Assembly (NCBI GenBank): GCA_018399855.1
Contig: JAGYNX010000091.1
Location: forward strand, 1 to 7,530
From: Spirochaetota bacterium
Lineage (GTDB): Bacteria > Spirochaetota > UBA4802 > UB4802
Length of the DNA stretch: 7,530 nucleotides
Direction: 5' to 3'
Shown: positions 1 to 7,374 of the stretch, in pieces
Numbering within the stretch: the stretch's first letter is position 1
Layout of the letters: each line of letters opens with the position of its first letter
The notes under the pieces: model-generated
The model's database searches: none
Seen by the model: only the letters and a program-made list of their open reading frames with translations
Told to the model about the DNA's origin: nothing
Program-made: the position numbers and the translations under genes

Positions 1-1
1 G

Positions 2-1150
2 GTTGCGGTTATGGCACCTACCGAGGTTCTGGCAATTCAGCATTATAATAATTTTTGTCAACTCATACCCGACGAAATCAGAATCGAATTACTCACCGGC
101 AGCACATCCCCACCTGAAAAAATGAGAACATATAACGCCTCCAGGGATGGCAATGTTGATATTATTATTGGCACACACGCGCTGATACAGGAAGGTGTTG
201 ATTTTAAAAATCTTGGATTTATCATTATTGATGAACAACATCGTTTCGGTGTGAACCAGAGAGCCATGTTACGTGCCAAGGGTATTTCACCTGATCTCCT
301 GGTAATGACCGCAACCCCTATTCCCAGATCTCTTTCTCTTACACTATATGGTGATCTTGATATTTCCATAATCAAGCAAAAACCAGCAAACAGGCTCACC
401 ATACAAACCATGTCATTTCCGGAATCCAGGCTGAAAGGAGTATATAATTCACTCGAGAAATACATGTCGAAGGGGCAGCAGGTTTACTATGTTCTCCCTC
501 TTATTGAAGATTCTGAAAAAGTTGATTTGAAATCCGCGAAAGCCACGTATGAACATCTAAAAAAAGAAATATTTCCCGCAAGAAACATAGCCCTTCTTCA
601 TGGAAGAATGCCTGCAGAAGAAAAAGAAAAGATAATGCGTGATTTTCACAATAAGGATATTCAACTGCTCGTATCAACAACTGTAATAGAAGTAGGTGTT
701 GACATCCCCAATGCCAGCATCATGGTAGTCCATCACGCTGAACGATTCGGACTGTCACAGTTACATCAGCTTCGCGGACGGGTTGGCAGGGGTGCGCATC
801 AATCTTTCTGTGTGCTCATATATCCTGATGATCTACCGGAAGAAAGTAAAACCCGTATCAACATTCTCACTTCAACAGATGACGGATTTGCTATCGCGGA
901 AGAAGACCTTAAAATCCGGGGAGCAGGCGAATTTACTGGAACAAGACAACATGGTTATATAAGCAGTTTTGAATTCGCAGACGTGGTAAATGATTTTGAT
1001 CTTATTGCCATGGCACGCCAGGAAGCAGCATTACATGTTGCAAAAGCAGGGGATTTGCACCTGGCACTTGAATCCCTAAAAAGTGATCAGAAGTATGCCA
1101 CTATACTTGACGGACTGCGAACCAAACACATTCTTGCAATTTTATCGTAA
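2..1150 (+). CDS. recG: ATP-dependent DNA helicase RecG, C-terminal part (5' end outside window)
   Basis: RecG is an SF2 helicase that remodels stalled replication forks and branched DNA. The reading frame is open from base 2, and the residues before the first Met (V-A-V) continue the conserved motif Ia region around MAPTEVLA, so the ATG at 11 is internal and not the start. About 382 codons are visible. Compared with the usual length near 690 aa, roughly 300 N-terminal residues (OB wedge domain and Walker A) lie to the left. Visible motifs are the DEQHRFG Walker B box (from base 230), TATPIPRSL (motif III), LLHGRM, STTVIEVGVDIPNA (motif V) and QLHQLRGRVGRG (motif VI, 758-793). These are followed by the RecG-type RGAGEFTGTRQHG segment, where the family usually has RGPGEFLGTRQ. 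The C-terminus ends normally at a TAA. The gene converges on the SEC-C gene with a 12-bp gap. The family assignment is secure from these motifs. Confidence 0.96.
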   Translation, partial: VAVMAPTEVLAIQHYNNFCQLIPDEIRIELLTGSTSPPEKMRTYNASRDGNVDIIIGTHALIQEGVDFKNLGFIIIDEQHRFGVNQRAMLRAKGISPDLLVMTATPIPRSLSLTLYGDLDISIIKQKPANRLTIQTMSFPESRLKGVYNSLEKYMSKGQQVYYVLPLIEDSEKVDLKSAKATYEHLKKEIFPARNIALLHGRMPAEEKEKIMRDFHNKDIQLLVSTTVIEVGVDIPNASIMVVHHAERFGLSQLHQLRGRVGRGAHQSFCVLIYPDDLPEESKTRINILTSTDDGFAIAEEDLKIRGAGEFTGTRQHGYISSFEFADVVNDFDLIAMARQEAALHVAKAGDLHLALESLKSDQKYATILDGLRTKHILAILS

Positions 1151-1162
1151 GAATACAACCTG

Positions 1163-1873
1163 TTAGTTGCTGCCACAGCAGTTCTTATATTTTTTTCCGC
1201 TACCACAGGGACATGGATCATTACGCTGCAGCTTATGACCAAATTCATCTTCAATCTTTTCAATTATAGATTTTTTTCTGTTTTTTTCCAGTTTTTTCTG
1301 CTTTGATTTTTCCTTAAGAGTTATCTTTGTGTCCCACATAACCCTTACAAATTTTTCAAGTTTTTCCAGAAATGATGTATCATCGGCAAATTCATTGTCA
1401 TCCCACTTTTCATTCATACTTTTGCACAGTGTCCGTAAAAGCTGAAGATTACCCGAGAATATTTTATATACCTTGTCTATTTTTGGATCATCCCTGAAGT
1501 CATCAATATTTCCTAAATGCAGGTATCTCAGGTATTCTTCACCAGCCTCAACCTGGTTCTGAACATACTGTACATAATTATCACGCGTTTTTTCAGTAAA
1601 TTGCGGTTTTATATGAGGGCAATCAGGAAATCTTTGGACAGCATACATCTGATACCACAGTGCCTCAAGCTGTATCCAGGCTTCATTGTCTGCATGGGGT
1701 ATTTCGGCATCATCGAATAATTCAAGCATTACATTATCTATTGTGAAAGCCGCTGGTGATGTCTGCGCGCCAAGTATGGCAGCCTTGGCAAAGTCTATTG
1801 ATTTTCTGCAACCGTTTTCTTCCAACAGTGTTTGAAAATTTTCATCACCCTTGTATTTTTTTACTTGTATCAT
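1163..1873 (-). CDS. SEC-C motif protein of unknown function (236 aa)
   Basis: The last 20 residues hold a classic SEC-C zinc-binding motif, RNDPCPCGSGKKYKNCCG, with ligands Cys221, Cys223, Cys232 and Cys233 (CxC-x8-CC). In SecA this motif binds zinc and contacts SecB. It is also found alone on many otherwise unrelated bacterial proteins. Residues 1-185 look like a soluble, mostly helical, acidic domain rich in Trp, Tyr and Asp that I do not recognise. Residues about 186-212 form a highly charged Lys/Glu helix linking it to the zinc motif. There is no signal peptide or membrane segment, so it is probably cytoplasmic. The ATG is preceded by AAGGA 10 bases upstream. It is the last gene of the leftward block, 48 bp after the 570-aa gene, and probably shares its transcript. 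A role in export or ribosome-associated quality control is only inference from the motif. Confidence 0.85.
   Translation of the reverse strand: MIQVKKYKGDENFQTLLEENGCRKSIDFAKAAILGAQTSPAAFTIDNVMLELFDDAEIPHADNEAWIQLEALWYQMYAVQRFPDCPHIKPQFTEKTRDNYVQYVQNQVEAGEEYLRYLHLGNIDDFRDDPKIDKVYKIFSGNLQLLRTLCKSMNEKWDDNEFADDTSFLEKLEKFVRVMWDTKITLKEKSKQKKLEKNRKKSIIEKIEDEFGHKLQRNDPCPCGSGKKYKNCCGSN
1165..1196 (+). terminator. Candidate Rho-independent terminator of recG
   Basis: Starting 15 bp after the recG stop, bases 1165-1172 can pair with 1176-1183 around a 3-base loop (core TGCTG/CAGCA, extended by two G-U pairs and one A-U pair). A T-rich stretch follows at 1185-1196, ending in seven T. The stem is short and the T-run begins a few bases beyond it, so this is a moderate candidate. 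It lies inside the last codons of the convergent SEC-C gene, so the same bases would serve as coding sequence on the other strand. Confidence 0.4.
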
Positions 1874-1883
1874 GTAATGTATT

Positions 1884-1888
1884 TCCTT
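1884..1888 (-). promoter_or_regulatory. Ribosome binding site of the SEC-C gene
   Basis: The minus strand reads AAGGA here, with 10 bases between it and the ATG at 1873. It supports the chosen start. No promoter is obvious in the 48-bp gap, which favours read-through from the upstream gene. Confidence 0.6.
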
Positions 1889-1921
1889 ATGAGTCTTTAT
1901 ACGCGATCTTTCAGGAGTGAA

Positions 1922-3634
1922 TTATTTAAACGCGGTTTTCTCTACAAAACGGTTATAAATTATCATCTGCATCAACGAGAACCGCAATGGTGCCTTTTGC
2001 TTGATAAACTTTTTTCGATCTATCTTTTTTTGAGCATCCTGATCCATACGTCGTATAACCTCGTCCACTCGTTTGTTGAACTGGTCTATCTCAGAATAAT
2101 ATTTTCTTGTTACCATCTTTCTCATTGAGTCAAAATTATTTATACTGTCAAACTGCAGATCAAGGCTGTTGATATTGTTTTCGAACCATCGCAATACATT
2201 TTCCTTAATGAATTCTGTGGGTAGAAATCTCTTTATCCTGTTGCCTTCCTCGTACTTGAAACATGATCCATACCCATTGTTTTTAAATTCTGCCAATAAA
2301 ATGTTGTACACAGTTGCAGGACCCAGGTGATAGAAAAAAAGACTTTGATTCTCTTTAGATATATTAAACTCATCCATAATTTCATTAAACAGGGATGATA
2401 TTTTTCTCGAAAGGAATTCCTCGTAACCGGGCAAAACATCTGTATTACTACCACTTTTATATTTCACCAAATTGCGCCGTATCTCACCTTTTAACGCGTC
2501 GTCTGAAAGAGGTGACATGGTAAAATAAAACGCATCTTTCATCTGCCTGTAATCATCACCAAGTTTTTCCGGGTCAATTTGTATAATATAAGGTTCACGA
2601 GTATTCCAGTGACGTGTACCTTTCACGGTAAAATTGACAGCCGATGACCCTGTATACGTTTCCACGCCAGGTTCAGAGAAATCATCTTGTACATCATTAT
2701 CAGCATCAGCATTGTGCTGCTGCTCTTCCTGGCTGGTACCGGGCTCTGACAGTTTCTCTTCTAATTTTTCTGATTCTTGAGCCTGTGAACGCTCCTTTCT
2801 ATACTCCTCTACCTGTCCCTGCTTATTAATACTTTCTCTTACTTCCGGAACAAAAGAATACATGTTCTCCAGGCTGTAATCAAAATAATCATGGTATACC
2901 AACCGGTTGTTCATGTCTCTTTCAAGTACATCAAAATCATCCACGGGCAGCGAAAGAATAGCAGCTACCGCGTGAAGAAAAATATCAGTCTGTTTGCAAT
3001 ATCCAGTGCTTTCGGCTACAATATTATCCAGCTGCTGAAAAAGTGCTTTGCCGCCATCAGCAAAATTGATTACACCGATACTTTTTCCAAGTTCAATCCA
3101 TTCATGCTTAACCAATGTGTTATAGTTTCGAAGATTCACAAACAATTCTTTAATAAGTAGAAAATTAATCTTATTCTCTTCTTCATATCCCTCAAACATC
3201 AGAGGGAAATCCTTTTGCGCCTTTTTTCGGAGATTGTCCCTGTTTAGCTCAATAACATACTTGTCAAAATAACGTTCGATATTTTCAAGATAACGAACAA
3301 AGGTATAATTGTATTTCCGTAGTACTGACTGGAGACCCTCAGGTGCATCGAAATAGGTGATGGCATCCTTGAACCTGTTACACTGGTCGATGTGATACCG
3401 TATTGCCCCCGTAATCCCCTTATCGTGAAATTCAGAAGCATTACCATAATCAATCCTTTCAATTCTCTTTAAAAAGGATTCTTTCTGATCAGTGCCGTCT
3501 TCTTCTGGGAGAACGACATTATCATGCCTGCGTGCCTGCTTCTGTTGAAACTCCCTTGTGGCTTCACGTGAACTTGAATATTCATTCTGCTCGTCAATAT
3601 CCGAAAGTAATTTGTCAAGATCGTCGTCAATCAT
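1922..3634 (-). CDS. Unrecognised acidic 570-aa protein downstream of ftsH
   Basis: I do not recognise a family. The protein has no signal peptide, no membrane segment and no nucleotide-binding or catalytic motif that I can see, so it is probably cytoplasmic. It appears to have two parts. Residues about 50-270 are an aromatic-rich helical region (many Tyr, Phe, Asn). Residues about 330-570 are a second folded region rich in Phe, Tyr and charged residues, starting near FTVKGTRHWNTREPYI and ending in a basic Lys/Arg tail. They are joined by a low-complexity linker at about 272-325, dominated by Glu, Gln, Ser and Asp, that is likely disordered. The first 50 residues are also acidic and polar. 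The ATG lies 21 bp after the ftsH stop with a weak AGG about 6 bases upstream, so translation may depend partly on the preceding gene. Codon use looks like that of its neighbours and there is no sign of a frameshift. The uninterrupted 1.7-kb frame and operon-like spacing make it a real gene. Its function is unknown. Confidence 0.87.
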   Translation of the reverse strand: MIDDDLDKLLSDIDEQNEYSSSREATREFQQKQARRHDNVVLPEEDGTDQKESFLKRIERIDYGNASEFHDKGITGAIRYHIDQCNRFKDAITYFDAPEGLQSVLRKYNYTFVRYLENIERYFDKYVIELNRDNLRKKAQKDFPLMFEGYEEENKINFLLIKELFVNLRNYNTLVKHEWIELGKSIGVINFADGGKALFQQLDNIVAESTGYCKQTDIFLHAVAAILSLPVDDFDVLERDMNNRLVYHDYFDYSLENMYSFVPEVRESINKQGQVEEYRKERSQAQESEKLEEKLSEPGTSQEEQQHNADADNDVQDDFSEPGVETYTGSSAVNFTVKGTRHWNTREPYIIQIDPEKLGDDYRQMKDAFYFTMSPLSDDALKGEIRRNLVKYKSGSNTDVLPGYEEFLSRKISSLFNEIMDEFNISKENQSLFFYHLGPATVYNILLAEFKNNGYGSCFKYEEGNRIKRFLPTEFIKENVLRWFENNINSLDLQFDSINNFDSMRKMVTRKYYSEIDQFNKRVDEVIRRMDQDAQKKIDRKKFIKQKAPLRFSLMQMIIYNRFVEKTAFK

Positions 3635-3655
3635 TATAACCTAACCATTGGAATC

Positions 3656-5614
3656 TCAGGATTGCAACGATTCCGCTTCGTCCTCATTTCCAGCGTCTTC
3701 ACTTGAACCAACATCTTTTGAACTATCTGCAGCCTTATCCGGATCTGATTTCTTTGATGTATCATTACCTGCTTCTCCGGTTTTATCATCACCGTTATCC
3801 AGTAAAGGTGGCAATTCCTCACCATTCATTATAAGCTGAATTTCTTCAGCATTCAGTGTTTCTCTTTCTATAAGGTTGGTTGCCAGTTTTTCAAATACAT
3901 CACTCTTTTCCCTTATAATACTAATAGCTTTATCCCTGGCTTCCTGGATTATTTCTTTCACCTCTTCGTCAATCTTCTGAGCAGTTGTTTCGCTGTAATC
4001 CCTGTGCTGATTTATTTCCCTGCCCAGAAATATCTGTTCGTTTTTCTTGCCGAACGCCAGGGCACCCATCTTCTCGCTCATTCCCCATTCGCATACCATT
4101 CGGTGGGCTATATCTGTCGCACGCTCAATATCATTGCTTGCGCCGGTTGTAATATCATTGAATTTAATCTCTTCGGCTGCATGTCCCCCGTATAAACTGG
4201 CCAGTTGATTCTTCCAGTATGTTCTGTTGTGCAAATGTTTTTCTTCTTTAGGTAAATGCATTGTCATTCCCAGGGCCCTGCCCCTTGGTATTACGGTTAT
4301 TTTGTGGACAGGATCATTACCCATCATGTACCCAACTATTGCATGGCCTGATTCGTGATATGCGATAATCTGCTTCTCGTCATCAGATATGAGCACTGAT
4401 CGACGTTCGGGCCCCATAAGAACCTTGTCCTTGGCATCCTCCATCTCGGCCATGCCCACCCTCTTCTTGTTTCTCCTTGCGGCAAGAAGAGCACCTTCGT
4501 TAACCAGGTTGGCCAGGTCTGCGCCGGTAAAACCGGGCGTGCCACGGGCAATCACTTTCAGATCAACCTCCCTTGACAGGGGAATCTTCCTGCTGTGAAC
4601 CGCGAGTATTTTTTCCCTTCCCTTGATATCAGGCACATCAACCACAACCTGCCGGTCAAAACGACCGGGTCGCAACAGTGCCGGGTCAAGCACATCAGGC
4701 CTGTTGGTGGCAGCCACTATTATAACACCCTCGTTGGTTTCAAAACCGTCCATCTCTACAAGCAACTGGTTCAGTGTCTGTTCCCTTTCATCGTGTCCAC
4801 CACCAAGTCCGGCACCTCTCAGCCGTCCAACGGCATCGATCTCATCAATGAATATTATGCACGGGGCGTTTCGTTTTCCCTGCTCAAAAAGGTCTCTTAC
4901 CCGTGAAGCACCCACACCAACGAACATCTCAACGAAATCAGAACCACTGATGGAAAAAAACGGAACGCCTGCTTCACCGGCAATAGCCCGGGCAAGAAGG
5001 GTTTTACCCGTACCCGGTGTCCCCATCAACAACACCCCCTTGGGTATCCGGGCGCCGATATTGATGAATTTCTTGGGGTCTTTCAGGAAATCAATAACCT
5101 CTGTCAATTCTTCCTTGGCTTCCTGCACACCTGCCACATCCGCGAAAGTAACCTTGATCTTGGTCTCAGACTGCAGCTTTGCCTTGCTTTTTCCGAAAGA
5201 CATGGCCTTGTTGCCTGTATTCTGGATCTGCCGTATCATGAGAAACCAGATAAGACCAAAAAAGATAAGCCATGGAAGAAAATTAACTATACCTTTCAAG
5301 AAGAAATTCTCGTCTGCTTCTTCTCCTTTTATTTCCACCTTGTTCTTCATCAGCATTGTCATCAGCTCTGGATCATCATAGGGAATTATTGACTCAAAAA
5401 AGTATACCTTTTCACCTTTTGTGTAGGTTCCCTTGATCTTCTTACCATCAACGATGGTTACCGAATTAACTTTGTCATCGTATACTTTTTTTATAAAATC
5501 GCTGTATTGCAACTGCTCAATCTTCGGTTTGTTGAAATCATTCATCCTGAATATTGCGATGGCAAGCACAATGATGAGCAGAATCAGCGCTATCTGTTTA
5601 CCAGCTTTGTTCAT
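3656..5614 (-). CDS. ftsH: ATP-dependent zinc metalloprotease FtsH
   Basis: FtsH is a hexameric membrane-anchored AAA+ protease that degrades misfolded membrane proteins and some regulators. All hallmarks are present in the 652 residues. The first membrane segment is at about 8-22, a periplasmic domain at 23-108, and the second membrane segment at about 109-127. Walker A is GTPGTGKT (198-205), the pore loop FVG (231-233) and Walker B IIFIDEID (253-260). The second region of homology, about 300-320, carries arginine fingers Arg315 and Arg318. The zinc site is HESGH (420-424), with Asp495 in GASNDIE as the likely third ligand. From about residue 603 the protein ends in an acidic tail of some 50 residues rich in Asp, Glu, Ser and Lys that looks disordered. 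The ATG has a strong AGGAG 7 bases upstream. The gene follows tilS on the same strand after 197 bp and precedes the 570-aa gene by 21 bp. Confidence 0.98.
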   Translation of the reverse strand: MNKAGKQIALILLIIVLAIAIFRMNDFNKPKIEQLQYSDFIKKVYDDKVNSVTIVDGKKIKGTYTKGEKVYFFESIIPYDDPELMTMLMKNKVEIKGEEADENFFLKGIVNFLPWLIFFGLIWFLMIRQIQNTGNKAMSFGKSKAKLQSETKIKVTFADVAGVQEAKEELTEVIDFLKDPKKFINIGARIPKGVLLMGTPGTGKTLLARAIAGEAGVPFFSISGSDFVEMFVGVGASRVRDLFEQGKRNAPCIIFIDEIDAVGRLRGAGLGGGHDEREQTLNQLLVEMDGFETNEGVIIVAATNRPDVLDPALLRPGRFDRQVVVDVPDIKGREKILAVHSRKIPLSREVDLKVIARGTPGFTGADLANLVNEGALLAARRNKKRVGMAEMEDAKDKVLMGPERRSVLISDDEKQIIAYHESGHAIVGYMMGNDPVHKITVIPRGRALGMTMHLPKEEKHLHNRTYWKNQLASLYGGHAAEEIKFNDITTGASNDIERATDIAHRMVCEWGMSEKMGALAFGKKNEQIFLGREINQHRDYSETTAQKIDEEVKEIIQEARDKAISIIREKSDVFEKLATNLIERETLNAEEIQLIMNGEELPPLLDNGDDKTGEAGNDTSKKSDPDKAADSSKDVGSSEDAGNEDEAESLQS

Positions 5615-5812
5615 TAATTAACTCCTGCGATCAGTTATAATCTATCTATTTTTTCAGTAACAAAATATAATGTAACACAATTATTGAATTTTGACATAGA
5701 AAACACAAGGTTTTTATGAACTCTGTCGCGTCATATATTGCACAACGGCGGGCATCCCGGAAGGATGACATTTTACCCTTTACTTGCAGATAACAACCCT
5801 GTACAATTACAG
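5615..5812 (-). promoter_or_regulatory. tilS-ftsH intergenic region, possible ftsH promoter and small hairpins
   Basis: This AT-rich 198-bp gap holds no credible gene. Directly after the tilS stop is a small inverted repeat (5799-5803 with 5808-5812) without a T-run, so it is not a convincing terminator. At 5749-5767 two short hairpins share bases and exclude each other: CGGG/CCCG (5749-5759) and CATCC/GGATG (5753-5767). On the minus strand, one promoter-like pair is TTGTTA (5658-5663) with TATAAC (5634-5639) at an 18-base spacing, which would give a leader of only about 13 bases. A second is TTGTTA (5791-5796) with TAAAAT (5770-5775) at a short 15-base spacing. Neither is compelling. The size of the gap suggests that ftsH has its own promoter, but I cannot place it. 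Confidence 0.3.
5622..5626 (-). promoter_or_regulatory. Ribosome binding site of ftsH
   Basis: The minus strand reads AGGAG, with a 7-base spacer to the ATG at 5614. It is the strongest ribosome binding site in the leftward block and fixes the ftsH start. Confidence 0.85.
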
Positions 5813-7234
5813 TTATGAAGTGATGGTACATATAGCAAGTATTTTTTTTGAATCCTTTTTAACCTTGAATTTTTTTGCTACCCTGTCATCGCCTTTTTTC
5901 GTAACTGAGAGCATGCAACAGGCAATTTCACCATCTAGTACCACAAGGGGAACCCCTTGCTTTTCATCAGGGCCCAGCTTGAGATCAACAAACAACTCTT
6001 TGAGCTTTCTTGTTCCATTCTCAAGTGTTATCCTGTCGCCAAGTCTTCTGTTCCGGATCTTCAGATTCTCACACCTGCCCGCATCCACATACACACAACC
6101 CGGTTTATTTATCCTGCGTTCAAATTCACTATAATCGGTAACCCGTATGTCCAGGACAATTCCAATCTCACTGATAGTACACACGTTGTCTCGTACGGGT
6201 GAAACCTGGTATTCCCACTCACCCACTGGTTGATACATTGTATTACGTGACAGCACCAGCACCCATTCATCCTCCTGGCGGGTTTTCATTACGCGAATAC
6301 CATCCGCGTTATACAATTCGGCGTGACCCCGAGCGGTATGGGCCTTTCGGTACAGTTCCAGAAGCATTCCCCTGCTGACGTATTGCTGAAATCCTGATCG
6401 TATCTGCCCCGCACACACATGGGTAAAGAGTGGCCGGTTCTCCCCCATACGTTCGTATCGTATAATTACCTCATCATCCCTTACACAGACAAGGTCTGGA
6501 TAACACCTTTCTACCATCTGTTGCAGAAGCTGGAGTTGTTCCGAGGCATTCTCACCCAGTGCCAGGATGGCATTACTGGTAGATGGAATTCGTGACTGGA
6601 CAAGTGGTAAAACCCTGTTTCGTATGAAATTTCGCAGGTAATGATTCTCAGCATTTGACCTGTCCTCCCTCCACGTAATTCCGTTGTCTTCAAGATATGA
6701 ATATACTTCGTCGGCTGTTGCCCACAGCAGTGGTCGTATGATCATGTCCCGTGAAGGTGAAATTCCAACAAGGCCATGCAAACCAGTTCCGGTTACTATA
6801 CGCATTAATATGGTCTCCACCTGGTCATCACTGTTATGTGCGGTACATATGCGGTAGTAATGTTCTTCGGCTGCGATGGAGGACAACATGCGGTAACGGA
6901 TCGTCCGGGCGTATTCCTCAAAAGACATGCCGGCAGGTTGCTGTGACAAAAAATCATGCTGCCTGCAATACAGTGGTATGCGTAACACGTCCGCCATTTT
7001 CCGCAAAAAATCTTCATCGTCGTCCGAATCGGCACCACGGATCTTATGATTCAAATGGAATATACCAAGGTCAAGTGCATACTCTTCACGCAGGTTATTC
7101 ATCAGGTGCAGCAATGCCATGGAATCCTTTCCCGCCGAAAGTGACAGGAGAACCCTGTCTCCCTTATGCAGCAGCCGGGCGGAATAGATAAACTCACGAA
7201 ATTTAGTTAAAAAATTGTCTCCATTTTTCATCAC
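5813..7234 (-). CDS. tilS: tRNA(Ile)-lysidine synthase TilS
   Basis: TilS uses ATP to attach lysine to C34 of the CAU-anticodon isoleucine tRNA, so that it reads AUA and is charged with isoleucine. The N-type ATP-pyrophosphatase domain spans about 25-215. Its loop is SAGKDS (33-38), where the family usually has SGGxDS. It also carries HLNHKIRG (60-67), TAHNSDDQVET (131-141), the GLHGLVGI segment with RPLL (167-170), and WREDRSN followed by LRNFIRNRVLP (188-210). A middle substrate-recognition region follows. The TilS C-terminal domain is at about 390-460 (NRRLGDRI, LKELFVD and VPLVVLDGEIAC). At 473 aa the length is normal for the long form. Two start codons are adjacent, GTG at 7234 and ATG at 7231. 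Neither has a well-placed ribosome binding site (the nearest is GGGA, 13-16 bases upstream), and the ATG start, giving 472 aa, is equally plausible. It is the first gene of the leftward block. Confidence 0.95.
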   Translation of the reverse strand: MMKNGDNFLTKFREFIYSARLLHKGDRVLLSLSAGKDSMALLHLMNNLREEYALDLGIFHLNHKIRGADSDDDEDFLRKMADVLRIPLYCRQHDFLSQQPAGMSFEEYARTIRYRMLSSIAAEEHYYRICTAHNSDDQVETILMRIVTGTGLHGLVGISPSRDMIIRPLLWATADEVYSYLEDNGITWREDRSNAENHYLRNFIRNRVLPLVQSRIPSTSNAILALGENASEQLQLLQQMVERCYPDLVCVRDDEVIIRYERMGENRPLFTHVCAGQIRSGFQQYVSRGMLLELYRKAHTARGHAELYNADGIRVMKTRQEDEWVLVLSRNTMYQPVGEWEYQVSPVRDNVCTISEIGIVLDIRVTDYSEFERRINKPGCVYVDAGRCENLKIRNRRLGDRITLENGTRKLKELFVDLKLGPDEKQGVPLVVLDGEIACCMLSVTKKGDDRVAKKFKVKKDSKKILAICTITS

Positions 7235-7259
7235 ATGTAATTCTGGTTCCCAATTCTGC

Positions 7260-7287
7260 TTGATGCAATCATAATTTTATGTATACT
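7260..7287 (+). promoter_or_regulatory. Candidate sigma-70-type promoter for the phosphohexomutase gene
   Basis: A -35-like TTGATG (7260-7265) and a -10-like TATACT (7282-7287) are separated by 16 bases. Transcription would start near 7294, giving a leader of about 80 bases before the ATG at 7375. This is the best promoter-like pair I found in the divergent gap. It interleaves with the candidate tilS promoter on the other strand. Confidence 0.45.
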
Positions 7288-7303
7288 GAGAAAGAAAGAT
7301 CAA
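7274..7303 (-). promoter_or_regulatory. Candidate sigma-70-type promoter for tilS
   Basis: On the minus strand, a -35-like TTGATC (7298-7303) and a -10-like TAAAAT (7274-7279) are separated by 18 bases. Transcription would start near 7267, leaving a leader of about 33 bases before tilS. The match is fair (4 of 6 and 5 of 6), but the region is AT-rich, so chance matches are likely. Confidence 0.33.
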
Positions 7304-7361
7304 AAAATTGTTGAATGCAGTATTGTTTTTTTTAATTATGAAAACAGAGAATTTCATTAAC

Positions 7362-7366
7362 AGGAG
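7362..7366 (+). promoter_or_regulatory. Ribosome binding site of the phosphohexomutase gene
   Basis: AGGAG sits 8 bases before the ATG at 7375. It selects this start over the earlier ATG at 7338, which is in another frame. Confidence 0.85.
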
Positions 7367-7374
7367 AAAAAGAT

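Noticed and set aside
11..1150. The ATG at 11 as the start of a complete 379-aa gene
   Set aside because: The frame is open to base 2 and the residues before the Met continue the conserved RecG motif Ia. The Walker A motif must lie upstream, outside the window.
4623..5381. 252-codon plus-strand frame opposite ftsH
   Set aside because: It lies entirely antisense to the most conserved part of ftsH, its product is Ser/Pro/Ile-rich without motifs, and it has no ribosome binding site. It is a shadow of the ftsH codon pattern.
5691..5720. A perfect TTGACA on the plus strand, with TATGAA 18 bases on
   Set aside because: It points into the antisense of tilS and no plausible gene follows. The -10 match is poor, so a chance occurrence is more likely than an antisense promoter.
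5784..6134. 116-codon plus-strand frame overlapping the 3' end of tilS
   Set aside because: It is mostly antisense to the conserved TilS C-terminal domain and shows no motif or good ribosome binding site.
6751..7191. 146-codon plus-strand frame opposite the tilS ATP-binding domain
   Set aside because: It is antisense to conserved TilS motifs and its Cys/His/Arg-rich product has no recognisable pattern.
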